Source: Cribrihabitans marinus
GTDB lineage: Bacteria > Pseudomonadota > Alphaproteobacteria > Rhodobacterales > Rhodobacteraceae
NCBI RefSeq assembly: GCF_900109035.1
Contig: NZ_FNYD01000007.1
Location: 186,001 to 250,000 of the forward strand
Direction of reading: 5' to 3'
Length of the DNA: 64,000 nucleotides
The notes under the pieces are model-generated. The model ran no database searches, had not been told where the DNA came from, and worked only from the letters and a program-made list of their open reading frames with translations. The translations under genes were made by a program, and so were the position numbers. The first letter of the stretch is position 1. Every line of letters starts with the position of its first letter. Shown here one piece after another: positions 16,751 to 24,550 of the stretch.

Positions 16751-17428
16751 TCATCCGGTCTTGGGCTTGCGCTTGGCGGTCAGCTTCATGTCCGGGTTCT
16801 GCAGCCGCTCCGGCGGCCCGGTCCAGGCATAGGCCAGCAGGCAAGGGTCGAGATCGCCCGTGGTGATCCGATGCTCGTCGCCCGAGCGGTTGAGGATCAG
16901 CGAGCCCGGCGCAAACACCGCCGCGTTGTTCTCAGACCAGGCCCCGGAGACCGAGATATAGCTTTCCTCGATCTCCTGGTGGCTGTGTTGCGGATAGGTT
17001 GTGCCCGGCGCGAACAACACGAATCCCAGGATCAGGTCGGCGCATTGCACCGGCCCCTTGGGGCCGAGGATCTCGCAATAGGCGTATTTCCGGCTCAGCG
17101 CCTTGGGCATCCGCTCATAGCCGTATTCCCAGGTCAGATCCTCCTTTACCTCGCGCAGGGCCCTTGCCATGCCCTGCATCGCCGCCCGCTCTCCCAGATC
17201 CAGCGCGCGCGGCAGATGGGCCGTCACCGGCTTCGCCGCGTTGTCCCGCGCAACAAGGTCGGGGTTTTGCGTCATGACTGCCGACAGCCGGTCCCGAACC
17301 CGCTTGCGGTGCGCGCGGATCGCCGCGCTGCCGCCGGCCGAGCCGTGGCGGTAGAGAGCATCGAATTCGCGCAGCAGGTAGAGCCAGTTCGGACTATCCT
17401 TCAGGCACGGGGCGGTCGGGGATGTCAT
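16751..17428 (-). CDS. dddQ: Dimethylsulfoniopropionate (DMSP) lyase, DddQ-like cupin
   Basis: 225 residues from the ATG at 17428, which has GAGGAGA about 7-10 nt upstream; an ATG at 17455 would add nine residues. The N-terminal part is helical (YLLREFDALYRHGSAGGS). The C-terminal cupin carries candidate metal ligands H148, H150, E154, Y157 and H186 in PQHSHQEIEESYISVSG and DEHRITTGDLDPC. KYAYCEILGP and LGFVLFAPGTTYP are typical of DddQ. Such enzymes cleave DMSP to dimethyl sulfide and acrylate. It is a lone gene, convergent with phhB. The assignment rests on remembered motifs; exact residue equivalence to solved structures was not checked. Confidence 0.75.
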   Translation of the reverse strand: MTSPTAPCLKDSPNWLYLLREFDALYRHGSAGGSAAIRAHRKRVRDRLSAVMTQNPDLVARDNAAKPVTAHLPRALDLGERAAMQGMARALREVKEDLTWEYGYERMPKALSRKYAYCEILGPKGPVQCADLILGFVLFAPGTTYPQHSHQEIEESYISVSGAWSENNAAVFAPGSLILNRSGDEHRITTGDLDPCLLAYAWTGPPERLQNPDMKLTAKRKPKTG

Positions 17429-17509
17429 GCAGGGTCTCCTCTTTCGGGATTGCATCGGCTGCCGCGCCGTCAGAGCCGGGTAAATTGACGCCGGCAGAGG
17501 TTCACTGGT

Positions 17510-18328
17510 CTAGTTGCCCAGCTTGGCGTGCACCTCGTCCAGGTCGATCTCACCCACCGGCATCTTGTTGGAGGGATCCTCGAAATCGTATTTGAACAGC
17601 TCGAAATCCCGCTTGTAGATCTCGTAGACCAGGTGCATCGACAGGTCATCGAAATAGTCCTCGACCGGATGCGCCCGCTTCGGCCCATGCCCCTCGCTTT
17701 CGTTGAAGCGCGGGATCTCGGCCAGCTTCACGTCTTGCGGTGTCTCGATCGCATCCAGCACCTTCTGCATCCCGTCGTTGAACGCCTCGGTCCAGAAGAT
17801 GTTGTCATAGCGCCCGCCGTTGCAGATGAAGGTCGAGACATGGCCGGACATGGCCGACCAGTGGATGTCGGGATCCATCGGCCGCCGCCAGCGGATCGTG
17901 TCGCGAACGAACAGCAGGAACCGGCGAAAGCTCTGAACCTGGTCGAATTCCTGCTTGCCGTCCTCGCCGCCGACCTCGACGCCGTATTGGTAGATCAGCA
18001 TCGGCACAAGGTTTCCGCGATAGCGTTTGCCGTTGCGCTGGATGCCACAGATCTTGTCGAAGAACGAGCTCAGAACCCGGGTATAGGGGTTGCGCACGCA
18101 GGTGAAGGCATAGGATTCGTGGCCCTGCACGTTGCGGGTGATCGGCTCCTGGCTGGCCTCGAGCGCCCATTTGTGCAGGCCCGACTGTGCATCATGGATG
18201 TCGCCGTCGAAAAACTCGCCGTGATCGGAGTAATACATGATCTGGCCGATGGTCGAGCAGGCGCATTTCGGCACCACGCGGTAGACCACGCTTTCGCTCT
18301 CCGTCATCCAGGTGCCGGGAAACCCCAT
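17510..18328 (-). CDS. Sulfotransferase-family protein
   Basis: 272 residues. The 5'-phosphosulfate loop is VVPKCACSTIGQ near residue 20, and the 3'-phosphate-binding motif is CVRNPYTRVLSSF, together matching the Sulfotransfer_2 family that uses PAPS to sulfate carbohydrates. No signal peptide is visible, so it would act in the cytosol on a nucleotide- or lipid-linked glycan. It diverges from a GT14 glycosyltransferase across an A/T-rich 145-bp gap, and the two may act on one glycan. GGAGG lies about 12 nt before the chosen ATG; M8 is an alternative start. Confidence 0.83.
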   Translation of the reverse strand: MGFPGTWMTESESVVYRVVPKCACSTIGQIMYYSDHGEFFDGDIHDAQSGLHKWALEASQEPITRNVQGHESYAFTCVRNPYTRVLSSFFDKICGIQRNGKRYRGNLVPMLIYQYGVEVGGEDGKQEFDQVQSFRRFLLFVRDTIRWRRPMDPDIHWSAMSGHVSTFICNGGRYDNIFWTEAFNDGMQKVLDAIETPQDVKLAEIPRFNESEGHGPKRAHPVEDYFDDLSMHLVYEIYKRDFELFKYDFEDPSNKMPVGEIDLDEVHAKLGN

Positions 18329-18473
18329 CCGCCTTGCCTCCGCTGGCCGCGCCGCCTAACCGCACTGTTTTTCTCAAAAAAGCAAATATAGTGTGTTTAT
18401 TCAATCCATCTTGACCGGTAACACGGTAGAACAGTCACAGGACAATACACGGCAAGGACGCATCGCATCTCGT

Positions 18474-20051
18474 ATGGCCAAGATCGCTTATATCCTTCTG
18501 TGTCACAAGGATCCCGACGCGATCATCCTGCAGGCCGAGCGGCTGACCGCCGTGGGCGACTATATGGCGATCCATTTCGACGCCCGCGCCAGGCCCGAGC
18601 ATTTCCGCAAGATCCGCGCGGCGCTGGCGGACAACCCCAACGTGGTCTTCGCGCCGCGGCGCGTGAAATGCGGCTGGGGCGAGTGGTCGCTGGTCAAGGC
18701 GACGTTGCTGGCGCTTGAGGCGGCGGTGGGGGCGTTCCCCCGCGCCACGCATTTCTACATGCTGTCGGGCGACTGCATGGCGATCAAGTCGGCGGAATAC
18801 GCGCACGGTTTTCTCGACGCCGACGACAAGGACTACATCGAAAGTTTCGACTTCCACGAGAGCGACTGGATCAAGACCGGGATGAAGGAAGACCGGCTGA
18901 TCTATCGCCATTGGTTCAACGAGCGCACGCAGAAACGCCTGTTCTACGCCTCCTATCACCTGCAGCAGCGGCTGGGCCTGACCCGCAGGGTGCCCGAGGA
19001 CATCCAGGTGATGATCGGCAGCCAGTGGTGGTGCCTGAGGCGACGCACGGTGGAATGGATCCTGGATTTCACCCGCAAGCGGCGCGACGTGATGCGGTTC
19101 TTCCGCACCACCTGGATCCCGGACGAGACATTCTTTCAGACGCTGGTGCGCCACATGGTCCCCGAGACCGAGATCGAACCGCGCACCCTGACCTTCCTGA
19201 TGTTCTCGGACTACGGGATGCCGGTCACCTTCTACAACGATCACTACCACCTGCTGCTGAGCCAGGATTTCCTGTTCGCCCGCAAGATCAGCCCCGAGGC
19301 GAAACAGCTCAAGGCGCGGCTGGGCCGGCTCTATGCCGCGCGCGACGTGGATTTCCAGATCTCGAACGAAGGGCTGAGCCTGTTCAAGTTTCTCACCGGG
19401 CGGGGGCGGATCGGCCGGCGGTTCGCCATGCGGTTCTGGGAGGCGGAAAGCACCCTGGGCCGCGAACGCGAGCTGATGATCGTGGTGTGCAAGAAATGGC
19501 ACGTCGCCAAGCGCCTGCTGGACCAGATCCGCCAGGTGCTGAACCTGCCGACGATCGAGTATCTGTTCAACGAAGAGGATACCGACCTGCCTGACCTGGG
19601 CGGCATCCAGGCGACACTGGAAAAGCGCACCCGCCACCGCCGGTCGCTGATGCGGATGCTGTTCGAGTATTACGAGACCGACCGGCTGGTGATCTGCCTC
19701 GATCCGTCGAACCTGGAGCTGATGCACGACTTCTTCTCGGACCGGGCGGTGACGCGGATGCTCGAGATCGATTGCCAATTCAGCGACGACTACCTGATCG
19801 GCCACGCCCATCGGGTCGGCCTGGCCGGCGAACGCACGCCCAAGCCCACGCTGGAACGGCTGCTGCCGACTATCCGCAACGACCTGGCCTATGAATCCGA
19901 CCGGATCCGCGATGCCGGTTTCGCCCGATACGCCCGGATTCGCGAATCCGCGACACCCGAACAGAATGCCGAGCGGATCGCCGATTTTCTGACCATCCCG
20001 CCGGAACAGGCGCTCAGCATCGCCCGCGCCGAGCACCTGTTCGCCGATTGA
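18474..20051 (+). CDS. GT14 core-2/I-branching-type glycosyltransferase with C-terminal extension
   Basis: 525 residues from the ATG at 18474, where MAKIAYILLCHKDP starts the catalytic domain; a GTG at 18393 is possible. The N-terminal 290 residues match the beta-1,6-N-acetylglucosaminyltransferase (core-2/I-branching) family: AIHFDAR, WGEWSLVKATL, FYMLSGDCMAIKS and GSQWWCLRR. The C-terminal 230 residues form a second domain found in roseobacterial homologues (sometimes named DUF5928). It likely transfers GlcNAc or a related sugar to a surface polysaccharide. No membrane segment. Paired divergently with the sulfotransferase gene. Confidence 0.85.
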   Translation: MAKIAYILLCHKDPDAIILQAERLTAVGDYMAIHFDARARPEHFRKIRAALADNPNVVFAPRRVKCGWGEWSLVKATLLALEAAVGAFPRATHFYMLSGDCMAIKSAEYAHGFLDADDKDYIESFDFHESDWIKTGMKEDRLIYRHWFNERTQKRLFYASYHLQQRLGLTRRVPEDIQVMIGSQWWCLRRRTVEWILDFTRKRRDVMRFFRTTWIPDETFFQTLVRHMVPETEIEPRTLTFLMFSDYGMPVTFYNDHYHLLLSQDFLFARKISPEAKQLKARLGRLYAARDVDFQISNEGLSLFKFLTGRGRIGRRFAMRFWEAESTLGRERELMIVVCKKWHVAKRLLDQIRQVLNLPTIEYLFNEEDTDLPDLGGIQATLEKRTRHRRSLMRMLFEYYETDRLVICLDPSNLELMHDFFSDRAVTRMLEIDCQFSDDYLIGHAHRVGLAGERTPKPTLERLLPTIRNDLAYESDRIRDAGFARYARIRESATPEQNAERIADFLTIPPEQALSIARAEHLFAD

Positions 20052-20138
20052 CCCGCTCGGCGGATGCCATTCGCGCCTCGGACCTTATTGCCGCCCGACG
20101 TCGGGCTTTCGGGCAAGCGCCGGTCGTCGCTTTCCGGC

Positions 20139-20783
20139 TCACTTCGATTTCCAGCTGTCCAGCCAGCGGCGGAACCGCCCGCGGCGTTCGGAAATCGCAT
20201 CGCCGGCGGCATAGAATCCGTCCTCGACATCCTCGATCATCGGGTCGATCCGCCGCGCGCGGAAGCGCCGCCAGCGCACCCAGATCGCCCAGACCAGCGC
20301 GGCGAAGAGCGTCAGGAAGATGATGTTGAACCAGTTGATTACCCGGTGATCCGGTCCCTCGACCCGCTTGATCGACACCGCGTTGGGATAGATCGACAGG
20401 AACTCGTTGCGCCAGCCGTAATGCATGACCGACACCCATTTCGGCGCTTCTCCGGTGGACACCGCATCATTGGCGTCGGTGAACAGGTTCGACGTGTCGA
20501 ACTTGAAATAGGGCGGCCAGCCCCAGCCGGTATCCTCGTTCCGGTAGACCACGTTGCCGTCGTCGGGCCGCTTGGCATAGATGAATTGCACGTCCCGATT
20601 GCTGAGGCTGGTCGATTGATCCTCGGGCTCGGACCAGAAGATGCGGGTCCAGTCGTTCAGGTCGATCCGCTCGACATTGGTGTTGACGATCCGCACCACG
20701 TCATATTGCGGCAGCGTATAGTGCAGGAACCCGCCCACCAGCAGCCAGAAGGTCAGGATGATCGTCCATTTGACATAGGCCAT
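20139..20783 (-). CDS. DUF1523 membrane protein, last gene of the AAA cassette
   Basis: 214 residues: membrane segment 1 at about 5-23, a periplasmic domain of about 125 residues (YDVVRIVNTNVERID, SNRDVQFIYAKRPD), membrane segment 2 at about 150-169, then a basic cytoplasmic tail. The region from HYTLPQYDVVRI on matches DUF1523, a family of unknown function common in Rhodobacterales. It starts 10 nt after the small membrane protein and ends the six-gene run. The topology places a folded domain outside the membrane, as in an anchor or sensor. Confidence 0.85.
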   Translation of the reverse strand: MAYVKWTIILTFWLLVGGFLHYTLPQYDVVRIVNTNVERIDLNDWTRIFWSEPEDQSTSLSNRDVQFIYAKRPDDGNVVYRNEDTGWGWPPYFKFDTSNLFTDANDAVSTGEAPKWVSVMHYGWRNEFLSIYPNAVSIKRVEGPDHRVINWFNIIFLTLFAALVWAIWVRWRRFRARRIDPMIEDVEDGFYAAGDAISERRGRFRRWLDSWKSK

Positions 20784-20793
20784 GGTGGAACCC

Positions 20794-21060
20794 TCACATG
20801 AAATTCACGACATAGATCAGGGCGGCGATCGCCACCCAGGGTACGATATAGACACCCAGGATCAGTTTGCGACGGAACGAGCCGTCGTATTTCTTCAACC
20901 CACGGTCGACGAACGCCTCGCGGTCGCCGGTCAGCCCCTTTGCGTCCCAATGCGCCTCCAGCTTGCCGCGCCGCACGCGGCGCGAATAGAGCGACAGCGC
21001 CACATAGGCCACCGTCTGCACCACGAACAGGATCAGCAATAGCCGCAGCAATCCCAGCAT
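20794..21060 (-). CDS. Small two-helix membrane protein of the AAA cassette
   Basis: 88 residues: hydrophobic helix at about 3-23, a basic and charged loop of about 45 residues (RRVRRGKLEAHWDAKGLTG), and a C-terminal helix at about 67-87. No family recognised. The ATG lies one base after the stop of the 446-residue gene, so translation is almost certainly coupled. It could be a membrane anchor for the soluble cassette proteins; that is inference from context. Confidence 0.78.
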   Translation of the reverse strand: MLGLLRLLLILFVVQTVAYVALSLYSRRVRRGKLEAHWDAKGLTGDREAFVDRGLKKYDGSFRRKLILGVYIVPWVAIAALIYVVNFM

Positions 21061-21061
21061 G

Positions 21062-22402
21062 TCAGCGCCTCCTCACCGCGCCCCAGGGGCCGACGCGATC
21101 GATCAGGTCGTCCTCGCGCGGCGGCTCGCCGCTCATGTCCGGCTCGGAACCATAGAGCTCGGCCCGCGCACCGGCCTTGTCCACCTGATACTCGCGCGCC
21201 AGGAAATCGGCAACATAGGCGCGCTTGGCCTCGGGCCAGCCGGCATAGGTGCGATAGAACAGCTCCTTGTGGCAGATGAACAGCTGCCGCGCGTCCAGCG
21301 GCGTCAGCTCCGCCAGGGCCATGTTGACAACGTCGCGGTCCGGACCGGGTGCGGCGCGCAGCGTGTAGAAATAGGCCGGATCGTCCGAGCTGATGCGCGG
21401 CCAGCCCCCCTCGCCCAGCGCCCAGCGGCGCAGGTCGGCCAGCCCGTGATATTCGGCCGGCAACCGGGCGGCATGTGTCCGCGCCAGCCGGCGCATGTCC
21501 AGCCGGTCCAGATCGGACAGGTCCAGCCCGGCATCGCAGGCGGTGTCCAGCACGATGAAATCCATCTTCTGCTGCAGGATTCCCGCCGCCTGAGGCCCGC
21601 GCGCGCGCACCACCGGCTCCACAAGCGCGTTCAGCTCGAAGAACTTCGCGATCTGGCGCCGCTGGCCCAGGTCGAACACGTAAGGAACCGGCAGGTCGGC
21701 TTCGGGCCGGCCGCCCGCCGCGATCACCGCCGGGTGGTCGAGATCGGGAAACAGGTAGAGTCCGCCGAAATGCGCCGTCCAGACGTTGCGCTGCTCGAAC
21801 TCTGTGTGCTTCAGCCGCACCGGGTTGCGGGTCACGTCGCCGGTTTCGCTGGCGATGCCGATCATCTCGGCGATCAGCACATCGTCGAACCAGGCGTCAT
21901 CCTCGGTCTTGAACCGCTCCACCAGCCCGGCCAGCTTGTCGGCCTTCTCCAGCGTGCCCTTGGTGGTGTCGGCCTCGACCCTGATCCGGCGGATGTCGAA
22001 CAATTGTCGGGGCGAGGCGACATGCAGCACCGAATTGACCAGCTCGCCCGCCACCGCATCGGTCGCGGTTAGCGCAAAGAGCTGCGCCTCGTTCTCCTCG
22101 ATGAACTGGCGCAGGATGCTGCGTGAGGACGAGAACTTGACGTTCAGCAGCGGCGCGCGTTTCTGCTCGGTGGTGAGCAGGATGAACTGCCGGTTGACCC
22201 CGTTGGGGTTGAGATAGAGGTGATCGCCCAGCTCGTCGCCCACCTCTGGGCTGTAGCCCGAGATATCCACATGGAAATCCGTGAGCGCCGTGGCCTTGCC
22301 GGTCAAATGCATCAGCGCGCGGTTGTAGCGTTCCACCAGCGCCGGCGCGGCGACATGGATCAGGTTGCCGAACATGAGGCCCTTTTCGATCAACCGCCGC
22401 AT
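21062..22402 (-). CDS. Conserved hypothetical protein of the AAA cassette (446 aa)
   Basis: 446 residues, soluble, mixed alpha/beta, acidic C terminus. No catalytic motif stands out. Segments such as LTDFHVDISGYSPEVGDELGD, ILLTTEQKRAPLLNVKFSSS and HFGGLYLFPDLDHPAVIAAGG look structured rather than low complexity. A GGAGGG ribosome-binding site precedes the ATG. It lies between the AAA+ ATPase gene (157 nt upstream) and the small membrane protein gene (1 nt downstream), so it is probably a dedicated partner of the cassette. Function unknown. Confidence 0.85.
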   Translation of the reverse strand: MRRLIEKGLMFGNLIHVAAPALVERYNRALMHLTGKATALTDFHVDISGYSPEVGDELGDHLYLNPNGVNRQFILLTTEQKRAPLLNVKFSSSRSILRQFIEENEAQLFALTATDAVAGELVNSVLHVASPRQLFDIRRIRVEADTTKGTLEKADKLAGLVERFKTEDDAWFDDVLIAEMIGIASETGDVTRNPVRLKHTEFEQRNVWTAHFGGLYLFPDLDHPAVIAAGGRPEADLPVPYVFDLGQRRQIAKFFELNALVEPVVRARGPQAAGILQQKMDFIVLDTACDAGLDLSDLDRLDMRRLARTHAARLPAEYHGLADLRRWALGEGGWPRISSDDPAYFYTLRAAPGPDRDVVNMALAELTPLDARQLFICHKELFYRTYAGWPEAKRAYVADFLAREYQVDKAGARAELYGSEPDMSGEPPREDDLIDRVGPWGAVRRR

Positions 22403-22479
22403 TGCGACCCTCCGCAGGGGTGGACCCCGTCGGTCCCCTCCCGCTCAGCGTGCCGCGGCAGGGAAACCAATCCAAAACC

Positions 22480-22544
22480 GCCCCGGACCTGATCCGGGGC
22501 CTCGCACTGAGCCGATGCCAGAGGTCCCGGGTCAAGCCCGGGAC
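22480..22544. repeat. Pair of REP-like palindromes inside the AAA cassette
   Basis: Two palindromes, GCCCCGGACCTGATCCGGGG(C) at 22480-22500 and GTCCCGGGTCAAGCCCGGGA(C) at 22524-22544, sit 23 nt apart in the only sizeable gap of the cassette. The pattern resembles the REP-like intergenic palindromes scattered through alphaproteobacterial genomes. They may stabilise the upstream mRNA or partly end transcription after the ATPase gene. Confidence 0.65.
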
Positions 22545-22559
22545 GGGTCGGACCAACCA

Positions 22560-24494
22560 TCACCCCTTCCCCTCCAGATACCGCTTCTTCGCCTCTTCCT
22601 GCCGCCCGAAATCGCGCACCATCGCCTCGATGGCCACCTCGTCGGACTTGTCGGCATAGCGGAACTCTGAATCCGCGTACCGGTTGATCTCCTGGATCAC
22701 CATCTCCACCGTGATCGGCCGGCGCAGTTCGGAAATCATCGCGCATTTGGTGTCGTAGTCGCGGAACAGGAACAGCTCGGGGTCTTCCATCCATTCATCC
22801 GGCAGTTCGAAATCCATCGCCCGCACCTTCACCGCGTCGGTGATGTTCTTGATCGCGCGGCCCGTGAACCGTTCATCCGCCGCCTGGATCGCCTTCAGAT
22901 AGGTGCCCAGCTTGGCGATGGTGTCCAGCGCGCCGATCTCGCCCTCGACCCGCTCCCACACCTTCAGCAACCCATCCTCATGCGGCCGGTTGTGGCTTTC
23001 AAAAGACGCGGCCACCGCCTTCTTGATCTGCTGCGCGGCGTAAAGCTCGTGATCGCCCAGCGGGATGTCGTGGTTCCTGCCCATCAGCAGCGCCAGGATG
23101 TCGATATAGTCGTCCCGCGTCTGCGGCCCGTCCACCAGGAACCGCGCGCCCGCCCGCTGGCGCAGGGCGTCGTCCACGTTCTCGGGGTAGTTCGAGAACA
23201 TCCCGAAGGTGCAATTGCCGCGCACCACCGTGTTGGCCCCGGCGAAGGCCTCCATGAACACCGCCGTCACCTCCTGCTGGCCCGCCGAGGACTGCCGGTC
23301 GCCGCGCTTGCCGGCAATCTGGTCGATGTCGTCGATGGTGCCGAAGCCGATGACACCCGGATCCAGAACGTTCTGCACGAAGGCCTTGGCGTTCTGGCCG
23401 GACTTGCCCTGGTAGCTGTCGATATTGTCGATGCCGAAATTCTGATAGCGGAAGGGATAGCCCGCATTCTGGCAATACTCATGGATCAGCCCGGCCATCA
23501 TCTGAATGAGCGTGGTCTTGCCCGTCCCCGGCGCACCGTCGCCCATGAAGGTGAAGATGAATCCGCCCAGTTCCGCAAACGGGTTCAGCCGCCGCTCGAA
23601 ATCATAGGCCATCAGCATCTTGGACAGCCGCAGCGCCTGGTATTTGGCGATATGGTTACCCACCACCTCGTTGGGCTTCTTGAACGTCATGGTCAGGGTG
23701 GTCGATTTCGCCCGCGCCGCCGGTTCGAAGCCGCGGATGGTCAGATCGTCCGCCTCGACCCGCCAGGTTGCGCCGGTGAACGGGCCGAGATGCGCCGCCG
23801 ATTGCGCGCGCAGCCGCACTTTCTCCATCAGCTGCTCGGCATGGGCGGCGCAGGTCGCCACCAGATGCGCGTCGTCAGGTGCGTGCTGGCCCAGCTTCTG
23901 ATCCAGCTCCCACAGCGCGCCATGCAATGCCAGCGGCGCGTTGTCGGTCAGCACCTCCTCGGCCTCGCCGACCTCGACCGTCACCTCGCCCAGATGCGAG
24001 GACAGCAGATAGGCCAGCGCGTTGCCGAAGACCTGGAGCGCAATCAATGCTTCGGCGGTCAGCAGCTCGGTGAACTCGCCCTTGCGCGCTGCCGGCAGGT
24101 CTCCCGCCAGGTTGGCCCGCTTCAACTCGCCCAAGGGTGTCTGCTCGCCAAAGGCGTCTCCCATTGCCAGCGCAATCGCCAGCGCCCGCCGGATCGCCTG
24201 CATCACGGTGGCCTGCGGCGGCGAGACCAGCGTGTCGCCATCATCCGCCGCCTCGATCCGCTCGCGCAGATGCACCCCGTCGGGCCGGCTTGTCTGTCGC
24301 GTGACCAGCCCCGGCGTGGTCGACCGGAACCGCCGCCCCAGGGTGATCCCGGGCGAGCGCTCGGACGGCGCGGCATCCGCGGATTTCGCGATCCGCGGCG
24401 CATGGTCGAACCCCTCCAGCAGCGCCGTTGCCGCAGGGTAGTGCTTGCGGATATCCGCCTCGCGCAGCTCCATCTGGTCCGATGTCAGGCTCAT
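22560..24494 (-). CDS. AAA+ ATPase with Asp in place of the Walker B glutamate
   Basis: 644 residues. An N-terminal region of about 290 residues has no recognised fold. The AAA+ core follows: KPNEVVGNHIAKYQALRL, Walker A GDGAPGTGKTTL (K326), Walker B GFGTIDDIDQIAGKRGD with D388-D389, sensor region FSNYPENVDDALRQR and arginine R/RAGAR. The order matches classic AAA proteins, where the segment reads IDEIDAIAGKR; the catalytic Glu is Asp here. A helical C-terminal lid follows. It is cytosolic, probably hexameric, and may remodel its cassette partners. No protease or helicase domain is seen. Confidence 0.9.
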   Translation of the reverse strand: MSLTSDQMELREADIRKHYPAATALLEGFDHAPRIAKSADAAPSERSPGITLGRRFRSTTPGLVTRQTSRPDGVHLRERIEAADDGDTLVSPPQATVMQAIRRALAIALAMGDAFGEQTPLGELKRANLAGDLPAARKGEFTELLTAEALIALQVFGNALAYLLSSHLGEVTVEVGEAEEVLTDNAPLALHGALWELDQKLGQHAPDDAHLVATCAAHAEQLMEKVRLRAQSAAHLGPFTGATWRVEADDLTIRGFEPAARAKSTTLTMTFKKPNEVVGNHIAKYQALRLSKMLMAYDFERRLNPFAELGGFIFTFMGDGAPGTGKTTLIQMMAGLIHEYCQNAGYPFRYQNFGIDNIDSYQGKSGQNAKAFVQNVLDPGVIGFGTIDDIDQIAGKRGDRQSSAGQQEVTAVFMEAFAGANTVVRGNCTFGMFSNYPENVDDALRQRAGARFLVDGPQTRDDYIDILALLMGRNHDIPLGDHELYAAQQIKKAVAASFESHNRPHEDGLLKVWERVEGEIGALDTIAKLGTYLKAIQAADERFTGRAIKNITDAVKVRAMDFELPDEWMEDPELFLFRDYDTKCAMISELRRPITVEMVIQEINRYADSEFRYADKSDEVAIEAMVRDFGRQEEAKKRYLEGKG

Positions 24495-24520
24495 GTTGCG
24501 ACCGCCTCTCTCATCCTCTT

Positions 24521-24546
24521 GCCGAAAATATCCCCGCCGGAGGCAA
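24521..24546 (-). repeat. Dispersed hairpin plus TATTT element, copy 1
   Basis: Read on the minus strand, GCCTCCGGCGGGGATATTTT forms a short G+C stem-loop followed by a T-rich tail, then a purine-rich GAGGATGAG. It lies directly after the stop of the 372-residue gene and before the ATPase ribosome-binding site. Four similar copies occur elsewhere in the window. Confidence 0.6.
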
Positions 24547-24550
24547 AACC

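Noticed and set aside
18435-20036. A 533-codon minus-strand frame opposite the GT14 gene
   Set aside because: Composition typical of an antisense shadow (Gln, His, Arg, Leu rich), while the sense strand has clear family motifs.
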